Positions 44,901-51,983 of a DNA stretch of 64,000 bases are shown here, in pieces; the stretch's first letter is position 1; the number at the start of each line of letters is the position of its first letter. Under the pieces are notes generated by a model. It saw only the letters and a program-made list of their open reading frames with translations. It was not told the DNA's origin and did no database searches. Source of the DNA: Treponema sp. UBA4377 (GTDB taxonomy: Bacteria; Spirochaetota; Spirochaetia; Treponematales; Treponemataceae); NCBI GenBank assembly GCA_002391235.1, contig DGRX01000003.1, forward strand, positions 8,804 to 72,803. The letters are read 5' to 3'. The position numbers and the translations under genes were made by a program.

Positions 44901-45491
44901 GGCTACGACCCGGGCAGCGTATTCACCTCGTACAACAAAAATTACAGCGATGGAACGCAGGTCGGGACAGGCAATTCAAGCAGCAAATGGTTTAAGGTTG
45001 AGCCGATAAAATGGAAAGTCTTGGTCACTGACGCTTTACAGGGTGGGAAAAAGCTTTTGCATGCGCAAAGCATTTTGGAAGGAAGGCGATTTGCGGCAAG
45101 TGGTAATGCCTACAGTGGAAGCGAAATCCAGACTTATTTGCAGGGCCTCTTTTATCGCTCTGCTTTTGCCCCCGCTTTAAGGAACAATATCCAGCCCACA
45201 ATAATTAGTTTGGGCGGCGGCGAAGACATGGTTTTCCTCTTGGGCCATGACGTTACCGCCAATAGTGATTATTTTTCTAATGATGCCGCGCGAATAAGGG
45301 CTCCGACAGATTTTGCCAAGGCAACTGGCGCGCTTCATAGCTCTAGTACTGGCGGCGGCATGTGGTGGACGCGAACTTCTTATGAAATGTATGATGTTTA
45401 CTGCGTTAACATAAGCGGCTCAAGTAACGCCTGTGATGGCCCTAGCAACTCTGCGGTTGGATTGGCTCCGGCTTTGTGGATCATGCCCTAG
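38925..45491 (+). CDS. Giant modular beta-helix lipoprotein with DUF6273-like C-terminus
   Basis: A 2188-residue surface lipoprotein. Residues 1-37 hold a hydrophobic segment ending in LALFSC, a relaxed spirochetal lipobox. Three related modules begin near residues 307, 726 and 1218, each opening with a PF..I..A(C/F) helix and a YTI-V(C/D)G strand, followed by many parallel beta-helix turns of the type G-G-x-I-x-x-N-x-A-x-x-G-G-G-V-Y. A DUF6273-like domain covers about 1925-2188 (VLFGDWPQT, WFKVEPIKWKVL, GMWWTRTSY, VGLAPALWIMP). Likely an adhesin or surface glycan-interacting protein. I chose ATG 38925, which has AGGGAG 10 nt upstream, over TTG 38916. Repetitive GGCGGCGTTTATG-type DNA runs could allow recombination. 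Confidence 0.82.
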   Translation: MGKSCLKKTAGLVGGGFMAALFAFVALALFSCSNMSGGGASSSKNSYPVVRFVANMQSDLAAAPQEISGLVSASAGDAASFNDGISRSAMPDVEITFGTDIGVKYYVEAVTGTEGSDSYKRHFVYGTSSTLELGLESGKTWSVTCGIGVIEIASDLNGNTSASVQTVYMSDNDPSVTISPDNPVYTKTFGLKPSTEGSGNVYLEMTVPDSAVVKTFCSESALAKTLTVSSNTATLSATEVKSGIYDVTFIVYQHDDASGNDLPVYCSVQTINVFDNMTTRVWRPDGGAISDTGAFIVDSAAIESFKQSVFYVGSTGLGLAPADTNSGTPFEPLATMDAAFARINLNANAREYTIFVCGTVEGHGASISLDSSNAKSLLITGYGETQAVLDGKVGATPIWFGSVLDITSTGVPVAIKNVKVTGGNTVYDEDLYVGGDGGGININGDSSSEFRIDGCLITGNKAQSGAGVAVYGAKLKITNTTISSNIADIVNNQGCGGGLCATGDAEVTIGTGCLIQENKARSGGGVYVESASIKMTAGAISKNTAKNVNNAGNGGGIYFGESFDASFTGGTISENTAEGSGGGMYVSDCTVASEISVTGGTIEKNTASQKGGAIYALPHAFESEPLCFYLGGSASVPAGSSKTNDICLDKNSSFQAKIYLKSALSKHSKDNPIVLNVDYDAAKRGTVLVEAVNLSSLENYKDCFELNSGDWLLKLSSDKKSLVLDAPIWVASADAEKRKQAGAPSPDGPGKKAQPFDTIDNACAAMTDPNVDYTILIDGTLSGNQTISGVSAKSITICGASPLPTTGDDAGIPQDKIDAGGTMDDEYSDSDTKSALNIEAAVSVTIKNLMITGGRQKDKGGGIRLYVDEGGAALTLSSGAYVTKNKAKRNGGGVYVGQGCSLTIEDGAVIKGNKAINTTITTDNNISCCGGGVFVYKNSTLTMTGGTICENSAARGGAGGGVYCGQNVDFLMSGGKICSNSALQGSNGSKSGSGNGGGVYCYNSNFTMTGGVIGDDSTSATAASTTTDCSNYVVYTSSPDFQQGGGGIYYESSDNSKEMKLLGGTIARNYSSKHGGGVYVSAGKVTVKNTISYNCAIEGGGLYAFSGSVCSLDGDAYIPGGADEKNDVYLSDKACNLKLASPLAKHKAAGAQPIVLRLNTTDGAYKFTHGDKIVQSNPDSPFVLIDADKKCFKLTQEHMDEGLDLRFTTDCKALSLDRPIYVRRGGTPSPDTADGTKTKPFANIAAACDASVMTNASLDYTILVDGIDPSTGNSMPLLGAQTISATATAKSITIMGANGLYPADDLKAGEPKDALDGNDCRAPVLEALCSCPVILGNIKITGANNGANGGGVWRKNGDLYIQEGTLITRNTANQGAGVFVSSCNLYMSGGQITSNESTISTGTYSGGICSSADTSHNYGVFIYGSAVIGGVNKEHPACPTSTTTKDDVLNNGGNWCANQKGGGVGCFDANLYLGYKSASGSDGAPTSADVEEWTGGIYGNYVGGEGGGVYVRGKMYMNSGEIAYNYTKSSGGGVYNAGDFTMTGGEIYGNAVSASGAGGGVANGGFFGMKGGKIYANDGGLLGGGVYQSSGSSEIALSGDAVIGDSSKPNVAKQGGGIGCKDDVASITRIGWGWIPGSVSYTFTGGLIGNRATAGSGGAIYMNKSSKLYFYSGRISGNTASAGKGNGVYVHPEAGAMQMRGYVRFDASDDIWLAPPESGDPKTTITISKDGHVSGLAPTDTGAEGGTAAAKTATITPGAYNPGDLVLTGTTDALVSGNYGKFAVAPDPADPSQTWILDSDGCIYGSRPALVINQSSGMSSSASGKTFIKGAVVGSGTEDDPYVLELGALDTLNFQIKGGIGSKAVYSAESDGGMSAAVTLVQPNYSILYNWNIPDAGLKKKMLIVTNPNDPATRVEVPFWVLLKKPQYFMGTPYKDNNDGTVLFGDWPQTIKASSVNVSEIKVNQQVVGGEGGWFDYYLGSDGFWYVSQAENGYDPGSVFTSYNKNYSDGTQVGTGNSSSKWFKVEPIKWKVLVTDALQGGKKLLHAQSILEGRRFAASGNAYSGSEIQTYLQGLFYRSAFAPALRNNIQPTIISLGGGEDMVFLLGHDVTANSDYFSNDAARIRAPTDFAKATGALHSSSTGGGMWWTRTSYEMYDVYCVNISGSSNACDGPSNSAVGLAPALWIMP

Positions 45492-45544
45492 CGCTTTGTC
45501 CGCTCGGGCGGCTAGTTGGCCGGAGCGGCGCGTCCTTGCCGCCG

Positions 45545-46447
45545 CTAGTTTGCCGGCGCGGGGGCTAACGCTTCAAGAACTTTGTCCAATGGCGCGCCCA
45601 TGTCGCTGGCGGCAGATTCAGGGCTTGCGTTATATTTACGAACAAGTGTAAGCGCGTCTTCCACGGCTTTTTCTTGGCGGCCCATTTCAATGCCATCCTG
45701 TTTCCAGCCTCGGATTGCGTTTTCCTCGTCGAATTCTGTCAAGCACATAGCGATTATCTCCTGTTTTTGCTCTTTGACAAAGCCTTCCAAAAAGTTCTGT
45801 TTGATTGCCCAATCAACGGCTTCGCGCACGGCTTGCCCGATTTCCATTTCCTTCTTCTTGTTGTCGGAAATTCTTCCCACAAGCCTTACATAATCATACA
45901 GCGACTTGCACTTTTTGACAAGCGTTTCGTTGGCGCCTTGGTTGATGTTTATGACGTCCGCCGTCCATTCAAAGTCACCGCTTGCGTCTTTAATCTCAAA
46001 GGCATCAGACAAACGGAGCTTGTAGCGTTCCTTCCTTTTTGTGTCTCCGTTGTAAAAAACGATAAATCGCGGATTTGGAATTTTAATGAGCGTCGACTGG
46101 TGCAAGGTCAAGTTTTTTTTCGCTAGATGCTTTTGGTAAAGCTGGGCAAAGTAGAAGAACCCCCTTAAGGGCATGTTAGAATTTGTTTCGCTCTGCTGCT
46201 CGTAAAGCGTCATTTGGCCGTCAACCAAAAACGACACGTCGTTGTACATCTTGATGAAAATTACGTTCTCAATAGTGTTCAGCTCAAGCGCGTTCGGGTC
46301 TGTGTAACTCGTTCCGTTCAAGACGTTGTACAAGTCCAGCCGCCAGCGCTTGCTCCTCTCATTGTCCTTGCCAAAAATGGCGATAAAAAGGCGGTCGCGA
46401 TACTTGGGCTGCGGCCGCTCTTCGATTGTGTTGTTTTGTGTTTCCAT
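45545..46447 (-). CDS. PD-(D/E)XK nuclease family transposase/Rpn-like protein
   Basis: About 300 residues. The N-terminal part (YRDRLFIAIFGKDNERSKRW, LDLYNVLNGTSYTD) matches the PD-(D/E)XK nuclease family transposase group related to Rpn recombination-promoting nucleases. The nuclease core appears as DVSFLVDGQMTLYEQQSE with D, Q/E and Q residues where the D...ExK site is expected, followed by LIKIPNPRFIVFYNGD. The C-terminus is helical (FVKEQKQEIIAMCLTEFDEEN, then GIEMGRQEKAVED). These genes occur in many copies in treponemes. No terminal inverted repeats are visible around it. Start METQNN has AGAGGT upstream; a longer open frame reaches 46543. Confidence 0.78.
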   Translation of the reverse strand: METQNNTIEERPQPKYRDRLFIAIFGKDNERSKRWRLDLYNVLNGTSYTDPNALELNTIENVIFIKMYNDVSFLVDGQMTLYEQQSETNSNMPLRGFFYFAQLYQKHLAKKNLTLHQSTLIKIPNPRFIVFYNGDTKRKERYKLRLSDAFEIKDASGDFEWTADVININQGANETLVKKCKSLYDYVRLVGRISDNKKKEMEIGQAVREAVDWAIKQNFLEGFVKEQKQEIIAMCLTEFDEENAIRGWKQDGIEMGRQEKAVEDALTLVRKYNASPESAASDMGAPLDKVLEALAPAPAN

Positions 46448-46555
46448 AAATACCTCTTGCATATAAGGTATAGATGATTGGTCAAAAAATTTTACTTTTT
46501 TTGGAAAATTTCGCAAAAAAAAAATCGCGCTTTCAAAAAACAAGGCGCGTTTTAC

Positions 46556-46584
46556 TTGCTTTTTTGGCGCAAAGGCGCTACAAT
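46556..46584 (+). promoter_or_regulatory. Promoter of the hexokinase-flagellar operon
   Basis: TTGCTT (46556-46561), 17-nt spacer, TACAAT (46579-46584). Predicted start near 46591, about 30 nt before ATG 46621. Confidence 0.6.
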
Positions 46585-46620
46585 TATGGAATAAACTAAA
46601 AATAAAATTTGGGGAATTGT

Positions 46621-47919
46621 ATGAGCCGCGAAGTTAGCGCTTTTTTGGGAAAGCATGGATTTGTTCAGAATGTGGACGTTGACGATGTCGCCGACGCGAT
46701 TTTATACGACATGGACCAGGGCCTTCACGGCAAAAAGGCCGACCAAGACATGATCCGCACTTGGACGCTTCCGCCGGAAAAAAAGCCCTGCAACAAAAGC
46801 GTGATTGTAATCGACGCGGGCGGAACAAACTTCCGTTCCTGCCTTGTCACTTTTGACGCAAACGGCGTTCCTTCCATCAGCGAAATGGAAAAGACAAAGA
46901 TGCCCGGCGTTGAGCGCGAGCTTGGCAAAAAGGAATTCTTTGACCAAATAGCCCAAAACTTGGAGCACCTAAAGAACAAGGCCGACTGCATCGGCTTTTG
47001 CTTCTCTTATCCAATGGAAATAACAAGCGACGGCGACGGAATCCTGACCAGCTTTTCTAAAGAGGTCAAGGCTCCCGAAGTTGTCGGAAGCAAAATCGGC
47101 CAGTGCCTTAGCGACGCGCTTGTCTCAAAAGGCTGGAAGAAGCCAAAAAGCGTAATGCTTTTGAACGACACCGTGGCCGCCTTGCTTGCCGGCGCGGCCA
47201 ATCCCGCCAGCGGCAACGTTTATTCAAGCTATGTCGGCTTTATCCTTGGAACCGGAATGAACGCCGCCTACATTCAGCCCGCGCTTGCGGACGTAAAGGG
47301 CTTTGAAAAGGCTGACGTGATTGACTGCGAGGTCGGAAAGTTCTGTTCGATTCCCCGCAGCGACTTTGACCGCGAGTTTGACGCGACAAGCGCAAAGCCA
47401 GGCACCTTTTACTTGGAAAAATCCTGCTCTGGCGCCTACCTTGGACCGGTTTCTTACTGCGCGCTAAAGACGGCCGCCAAAGAGGGCTGGCTTAGCGAAA
47501 AGTTTGCCGCCGAATTTCTCAAGCTTCCTACGCTCACTTTAATAGAAATAGACGGCTTTTTGCACGCTCCCTACAAGGCGGGCAACACTGTCGCGGACCT
47601 TTTGGCAAAGTACGGCTCAAAAGACGACTATAATTTTGTCTTTGAAGTCCTTGACGCCGTCGTCAACCGTTCCGCCCGCTACGCCGCCGCGATTTTGGTG
47701 GCCAGCGTCCTTAAGACCGAGCAGGGCCATGACAAAACCCACCCGGTTTGCATTGTTTGCAACGGAACAACTTTTTACAAGACCTACAGAACCAACGGCC
47801 GCGTCAAGGCTTGCCTGGAAGAGTCGCTTACAAAAAAGCGCGGCCTTGCCTGGCACGCAGTGCAAGTTGAAAACGACATCACATTGGGCGCGGCGATCGG
47901 AGGCTTGATCCGTGGCTAG
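46621..47919 (+). CDS. Hexokinase family protein
   Basis: A 432-residue sugar kinase of the eukaryote-like hexokinase family found in treponemes. Seen: the phosphate-1 loop VIVIDAGGTNFRSCLV, the sugar site FCFSYPMEI and LLNDTVAALLAG with its catalytic Asp, the phosphate-2 loop GFILGTGMNAAY, and a late CIVCNGTTFYKTYRT adenosine-binding segment. It phosphorylates glucose and related hexoses with ATP to start glycolysis. The start is ATG 46621 with GGGGA about 7 nt upstream; an in-frame TTG at 46609 is less likely. Its last 8 bases overlap the GTG start of flbB, so a sugar kinase and a flagellar gene are translationally coupled. Confidence 0.92.
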   Translation: MSREVSAFLGKHGFVQNVDVDDVADAILYDMDQGLHGKKADQDMIRTWTLPPEKKPCNKSVIVIDAGGTNFRSCLVTFDANGVPSISEMEKTKMPGVERELGKKEFFDQIAQNLEHLKNKADCIGFCFSYPMEITSDGDGILTSFSKEVKAPEVVGSKIGQCLSDALVSKGWKKPKSVMLLNDTVAALLAGAANPASGNVYSSYVGFILGTGMNAAYIQPALADVKGFEKADVIDCEVGKFCSIPRSDFDREFDATSAKPGTFYLEKSCSGAYLGPVSYCALKTAAKEGWLSEKFAAEFLKLPTLTLIEIDGFLHAPYKAGNTVADLLAKYGSKDDYNFVFEVLDAVVNRSARYAAAILVASVLKTEQGHDKTHPVCIVCNGTTFYKTYRTNGRVKACLEESLTKKRGLAWHAVQVENDITLGAAIGGLIRG

Positions 47920-48541
47920 AGGCAATTCGCTCGGAAAATCCATCGTTCTCTTGTTTTTAATCGTGATTTTGGTCCTTGGCGGCCTTTTGTGGTTTGACTT
48001 TCTTGGAGTCATCCGCGTAAAAAGCCTTTTTAATCCTGTTTACAAGGCTTTGGGCTGGCAGAGGCAGACTTCAACGACTTCGACTTCCACCAAGCCCTTG
48101 ACCGCGGACTTGGACCAAGACCGCTTGGACAAGCAGCGCGAGGCCTTGGACCTTTACCGCGAGGAGCTGGAAAAGCGCGAGGCCGACACGGTCTCCGCGG
48201 AAGAGTCAAACCAGCGCCTGGCCCAGGAAATCGCCGACCGCGAAAAAAACTTGGAAGAGCGGGAAAAAACATTTAACAATACGGTCAAAATGTTCGATGA
48301 TAGAAATGTAAACATCGAGCAAATTGCCGCCAACCTAGAAGGCATGCAGCCGTTAAAGGCCGTCGATATTCTTGTAGCAATGGATGACCAGCTGGCCATC
48401 GATGTGCTTAGGAAAGTCACCGAACGCGCCCAGAATAACGGAGTCGCCTCAATGGTTCCTTACTGGTTGTCTTTGATGCCGGCCGACAGGGCCGCCGTGA
48501 TTCAGCGAAAGATGACGGTAAAACCAACTTCAATCGATTAG
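47912..48541 (+). CDS. flbB: Flagellar protein FlbB
   Basis: A 209-residue protein starting at GTG 47912, within the end of the hexokinase gene. One N-terminal transmembrane helix (residues 10-30, SIVLLFLIVILVLGGLLWFD), a coiled coil (about 65-125, rich in E/R/K) and a C-terminal MotE/MgtE-N-like helical domain (IAANLEGMQPLKAVDILVAM, MPADRAAVIQRKM). This layout is that of spirochetal FlbB, a base for the periplasmic flagellar collar that helps recruit stators. In many spirochetes flbB precedes the fliK-flgD-flgE set, as here. Its usual upstream neighbour fliJ is replaced by hexokinase. Confidence 0.85.
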   Translation: MARGNSLGKSIVLLFLIVILVLGGLLWFDFLGVIRVKSLFNPVYKALGWQRQTSTTSTSTKPLTADLDQDRLDKQREALDLYREELEKREADTVSAEESNQRLAQEIADREKNLEEREKTFNNTVKMFDDRNVNIEQIAANLEGMQPLKAVDILVAMDDQLAIDVLRKVTERAQNNGVASMVPYWLSLMPADRAAVIQRKMTVKPTSID

Positions 48542-48578
48542 CGGCGATTTTTGCCTCGGCGTTTGCTGGAGGTAAAAA

Positions 48579-49958
48579 TTGCAAACTATCGTTTGCCAGA
48601 CAGCCGAAACTTTCTCTCCTGAACTAGCCCAGCAGACTCAAAGCCTTCAAAGGCCGCGCCAAGACGACGGTCCGCGCGAAAGCGGCTTTCTTTCCATGTT
48701 GAACCAAAGCGTGCGCGAGCGCGAAGCCGAGCCGGCCAAGAAAGACGAGCCTGCAAAGGAAGCTCCTTTGGCGGAAGCCGATGGCGCTAAGGCGGCTAAA
48801 GAAGAGCCGCAGACTGCAAAGGCTGATGGAAAAGTCCAGGAAAGCGCGAAAGGGGACGGCCAAGAAAACGGCCGCCAAGTTCAGTCCAAGAAAGCCGCGA
48901 AAAAAGAAGAGCCCGCCAAGGTTGACGCTTTTATTCAGGGCGCTCTTGCCGCTAAAGAGCCAAAGGCTCCCGCGGTTAAAGCCGGCGGAAAGGCCCAAGC
49001 CAAAGTTGAGGAAAAGTCTGGCCAAAAAAAGATTGACCCAAAACAGCTGGAATTCTTAAGGCAGGTTTCACAAAAGCCCGCGGAAAAAGAAAGCCAGGGC
49101 CTTGAGGATTTTGCCCAAAAAAGCCAGGAGGCCGCGAAAAGCGCCGCCGAGCTTTCGTTCCCGGCGGAGTCTTTGCTTTCCGGCCAAAAGGTCGTTCAAG
49201 ACGAGCCCAACTTTACTTACGCCCATGAAGACGGCGCCCAGTCAAAGGAGGCGGCCGGCTCTAAAGTTTCGGAGCTTAAAAAGAATTCAAAAAAGCCTGC
49301 GATACAAGTCGCCGACTTAAGGACAAAGGTTGACGCCGCCGCGCAAAAGGAAACGGTAAAAGAGGCGAAGAAAAATTTTATCGCCACCGTCAAGGAAACC
49401 GAAAAGGGCGCCGTCCAGATGACGCTTGACCTTAACGACCAGGCGCAAAAAAACATTTTGTCGCTTGACAGCCAAAGCGCGGCCTCCGACGGCTCGACGT
49501 TCCAAGCGATGCTCAAAAACCAAATCACGCAGAACGCGGGCGACTTTGTAAAGGCCGCCAACATTGTTTTGCGCGACAACAACCAGGGCTCAATCAATTT
49601 GATTTTGCATCCAGAGGAGTTGGGCAACGTAAAGATCAGCATGGAAGTCCACGGAAAGGAAATCGTTGGCCACATCACGGTCGCAAGCCGCGAGGCCATG
49701 GAAGCCTTTGGACAGGGCACCGACGCTCTTAAGAATTCTTTCTTGCAGAGCGGCTTTGAAAGCGCCAAGTTTGACGTCAGCTTTGCGGGAAGCCAAATGC
49801 AGTTCGCGCAAGGTAACGCTTCCGGCCAGAACGACGACGGACGCGCCCAGCAGGGAAGAAAAATTTACGGAGATTTTACGCAAGAAAGTCTAACATCGAT
49901 TCAAGATGTTTCCGATAATTTCATTGACGACGATGTTTCGGTTAACATTGTCGCTTAG
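48579..49958 (+). CDS. fliK: Flagellar hook-length control protein FliK
   Basis: A 459-residue protein starting at TTG 48579, supported by GGAGG 5 nt upstream. The first 300 residues are low-complexity and rich in Lys, Ala, Glu and Gln, as expected for the ruler part of FliK. The C-terminal Flg_hook domain (about 330-420) has GSINLILHPEELGNVKISME, then HITVASREAMEAF and LQSGFESAKFDVSF. FliK measures hook length during export and switches the secretion specificity. Corresponds to Tap1/FlbC in other spirochete nomenclature. Followed 35 nt later by flgD. Confidence 0.87.
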   Translation: MQTIVCQTAETFSPELAQQTQSLQRPRQDDGPRESGFLSMLNQSVREREAEPAKKDEPAKEAPLAEADGAKAAKEEPQTAKADGKVQESAKGDGQENGRQVQSKKAAKKEEPAKVDAFIQGALAAKEPKAPAVKAGGKAQAKVEEKSGQKKIDPKQLEFLRQVSQKPAEKESQGLEDFAQKSQEAAKSAAELSFPAESLLSGQKVVQDEPNFTYAHEDGAQSKEAAGSKVSELKKNSKKPAIQVADLRTKVDAAAQKETVKEAKKNFIATVKETEKGAVQMTLDLNDQAQKNILSLDSQSAASDGSTFQAMLKNQITQNAGDFVKAANIVLRDNNQGSINLILHPEELGNVKISMEVHGKEIVGHITVASREAMEAFGQGTDALKNSFLQSGFESAKFDVSFAGSQMQFAQGNASGQNDDGRAQQGRKIYGDFTQESLTSIQDVSDNFIDDDVSVNIVA

Positions 49959-49993
49959 CGCCAAGTTGGCGTTTAATATAAATGAGGTGAGCG

Positions 49994-50434
49994 ATGGATT
50001 TTAGCGCTACATTGAGTCCTTCCGAAAAGATGCAGACAAATCTTGAGGTGGATCGATTCAACAAGACATTGACTGTGAATGGACGCAAGGCCAGTCAGGA
50101 ATTGGGCAAGGATGATTTTCTTAAGCTTTTGATGGCCCAGTTGACCCATCAGGATCCTATGGAGCCTATGGACAACAGCCAGTTCATCGCTCAGATGGCG
50201 CAGTTCTCCTCGCTGGAGCAGATGTACAACGTGTCCAACGGCTTCAACAAGATGGCCAGCATCATGCAGTCCAACGAAGCGGCCGGAACTTTGGGAAAGG
50301 TCGTTGAGCTTGACGTTGAAGGCGAGCAGGTTTCGGGAGTCGTCGAGGGATTCACTCGCGGCGAAAACCCGCAGATTCAGGTGAACGGAAATTTCTACAA
50401 GATGGATTACGTTCGCGCCGTATACAGCAACTAA
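49994..50434 (+). CDS. flgD: Flagellar hook assembly scaffold FlgD
   Basis: A 146-residue protein with the diagnostic FlgD motif LGKDDFLKLLMAQLTHQDPM, then DNSQFIAQMAQFSSLEQM. It caps the growing hook and is later discarded. It is shorter than enteric FlgD (about 230 residues): only a short beta tail (GVVEGFTRGENPQIQVNG) replaces the C-terminal Ig/Tudor domains, which is common in spirochetes. GAGGTGAG precedes the ATG. FlgE follows after 24 nt. Confidence 0.95.
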   Translation: MDFSATLSPSEKMQTNLEVDRFNKTLTVNGRKASQELGKDDFLKLLMAQLTHQDPMEPMDNSQFIAQMAQFSSLEQMYNVSNGFNKMASIMQSNEAAGTLGKVVELDVEGEQVSGVVEGFTRGENPQIQVNGNFYKMDYVRAVYSN

Positions 50435-50458
50435 AAAAGGGATAAGAGGTATAGCGAT

Positions 50459-51850
50459 ATGATGAGATCACTTTGGGCCGGCGTTTCCGGAATGCAAAAC
50501 CACCAAACAAGAATGGACGTTATCGGCAACAACATCGCCAACGTCAACACAACCGGCTTTAAGAAAGGCCGCGTTGACTTTCAGGACATGGTGAGCCAGC
50601 AGCTTTCTGGCGCTGCCGCTCCCACGACGGAAGTCGGCGGCGTAAACCCCAAGGAAGTTGGTTTGGGCGTTCAGACTGCCGCGATCCACAACATTTTCAC
50701 ACAAGGCAACTTGCAGTCGACAGGCGTCGGAACTGACGTCGCGATTCAGGGAAACGGCTTCTTCTGCCTTAAGAACGGCGAGAAAAGCTTTTACACAAGA
50801 AACGGCGCCTTTGGCGTTGACAAGGACGGAACTTTGGTAAACCCGGCCAACGGCTACCGCGTCCAGGGCTGGATGGCCCGCGAGATGAACGGCGAGATGG
50901 TCATCCAGACCGCCGCGAGCCCCACTGACTTGGTGATTCCCGTCGGTTCCAAGGATCCGGCGCGCGCCACCCAAAACGTAAACTTTGCCTGCAACCTTAA
51001 CAAGAACACTCCCGAAATTCCCGAAGGAGCCAACGCCGCCGACATCGCCCGCGGAACTTGGGCCACGGAATTCAAGATTTACGACAGCTTTGGAAACGAG
51101 CACAACCTGGCCGTTTCTTTTACCCGCGTTGTCGGAAACCCCAACCAGTGGCGCGCCGTCGTGAACGTTGACCCCGAGAACGCCGACTACACACAGACCC
51201 GCGTTGGACTTAACACAAACGACGGAACGACAAACGAGTTCTTCGTTGAGTTTGACAACATGGGAACCTTGCGCCGCGTGACCGACTCGGTTAACGGCGA
51301 GTCAAATCCCGGCGGAGAAATCATCTTGCAGACTTCGTTCACTGTTCCCGACGCCAACCCCGACGCGGACGGAAACCCCTACCGCCAGACATTCAACATC
51401 AACTTGGGAACAATCGGCAGCATGAGAAACACCGTCACCCAGAGCGCGTCAAAGTCTTCGACAAAGGCTTTCGCGCAGGACGGATACACATTGGGCTATC
51501 TTGACAACTTTAAGATTGACTCAAGCGGAATCATCACCGGCGTTTATTCCAACGGAACAAACCGCCGCATCGGCCAAATCGCCTTGGCCTCTTTCACAAA
51601 CCAGAGCGGTTTGGAAAAGGCCGGCGACAACACTTACGTCGAGTCCAACAACTCTGGCGCGGCGAACATCGGCGAAAGCGGAATCGCCGGAAAGGGAAGC
51701 CTTTTGGCCGGCGCCTTGGAAATGTCAAACGTCGACTTGACCGACCAGTTCACCGACATGATTGTAACCCAGCGCGGCTTCCAGTCCAACGCGGCGACAA
51801 TCAGAACGGCCGACACGCTGCTTGAAACAGTCTTGTCGCTTAAGCGCTAA
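50459..51850 (+). CDS. flgE: Flagellar hook protein FlgE
   Basis: A 463-residue hook subunit. The N-terminal rod-like motif LWAGVSGMQNHQTRMDVIGN and the C-terminal ALEMSNVDLTDQFTDMIVTQ helices are classic. Counting from the first ATG, Lys165 (PVGSK) and Cys178 (FACNL) are 13 residues apart, with Asn179 next to the Cys. In Treponema denticola FlgE the same residues form a lysinoalanine cross-link between neighbouring subunits that is needed for motility. The matching numbers support this start. AAGAGGT lies upstream. A strong terminator follows; flbD-motA-motB, often next in spirochetes, are absent here. Confidence 0.96.
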   Translation: MMRSLWAGVSGMQNHQTRMDVIGNNIANVNTTGFKKGRVDFQDMVSQQLSGAAAPTTEVGGVNPKEVGLGVQTAAIHNIFTQGNLQSTGVGTDVAIQGNGFFCLKNGEKSFYTRNGAFGVDKDGTLVNPANGYRVQGWMAREMNGEMVIQTAASPTDLVIPVGSKDPARATQNVNFACNLNKNTPEIPEGANAADIARGTWATEFKIYDSFGNEHNLAVSFTRVVGNPNQWRAVVNVDPENADYTQTRVGLNTNDGTTNEFFVEFDNMGTLRRVTDSVNGESNPGGEIILQTSFTVPDANPDADGNPYRQTFNINLGTIGSMRNTVTQSASKSSTKAFAQDGYTLGYLDNFKIDSSGIITGVYSNGTNRRIGQIALASFTNQSGLEKAGDNTYVESNNSGAANIGESGIAGKGSLLAGALEMSNVDLTDQFTDMIVTQRGFQSNAATIRTADTLLETVLSLKR

Positions 51851-51903
51851 TATCCTTAGCATGGCCGCCTAGGCCGATAAAATAAAAAGTTAAAAAACTA
51901 AGA

Positions 51904-51946
51904 AGCCGCCCGCCGACTCTGATGAGAACGCGGGCGGTTTTTTTTT
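51904..51946 (+). terminator. Rho-independent terminator after flgE
   Basis: CCGCCCGC (51906-51913) pairs with GCGGGCGG (51930-51937), followed by nine T (51938-51946). The coaD -35 box begins only 3 nt later. Confidence 0.92.
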
Positions 51947-51948
51947 GC

Positions 51949-51977
51949 TTGAATCTCTGGTGCTTTTATGCTAGTAT
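51949..51977 (+). promoter_or_regulatory. coaD-ilvD promoter; predicted leaderless
   Basis: TTGAAT (51949-51954), 17-nt spacer, TAGTAT (51972-51977), then 6 nt to ATG 51984. Confidence 0.6.
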
Positions 51978-51983
51978 TGGGGA

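Noticed and set aside
45500..45528. Hairpin CCGCTC/GAGCGG between the giant lipoprotein and the convergent transposase-family gene
   Set aside because: The stem is short with a long loop and no U run on either strand, so a terminator is not supported.
45545..46447. Active insertion sequence
   Set aside because: Only the PD-(D/E)XK gene is visible; no terminal inverted repeats or target duplication could be found around it.
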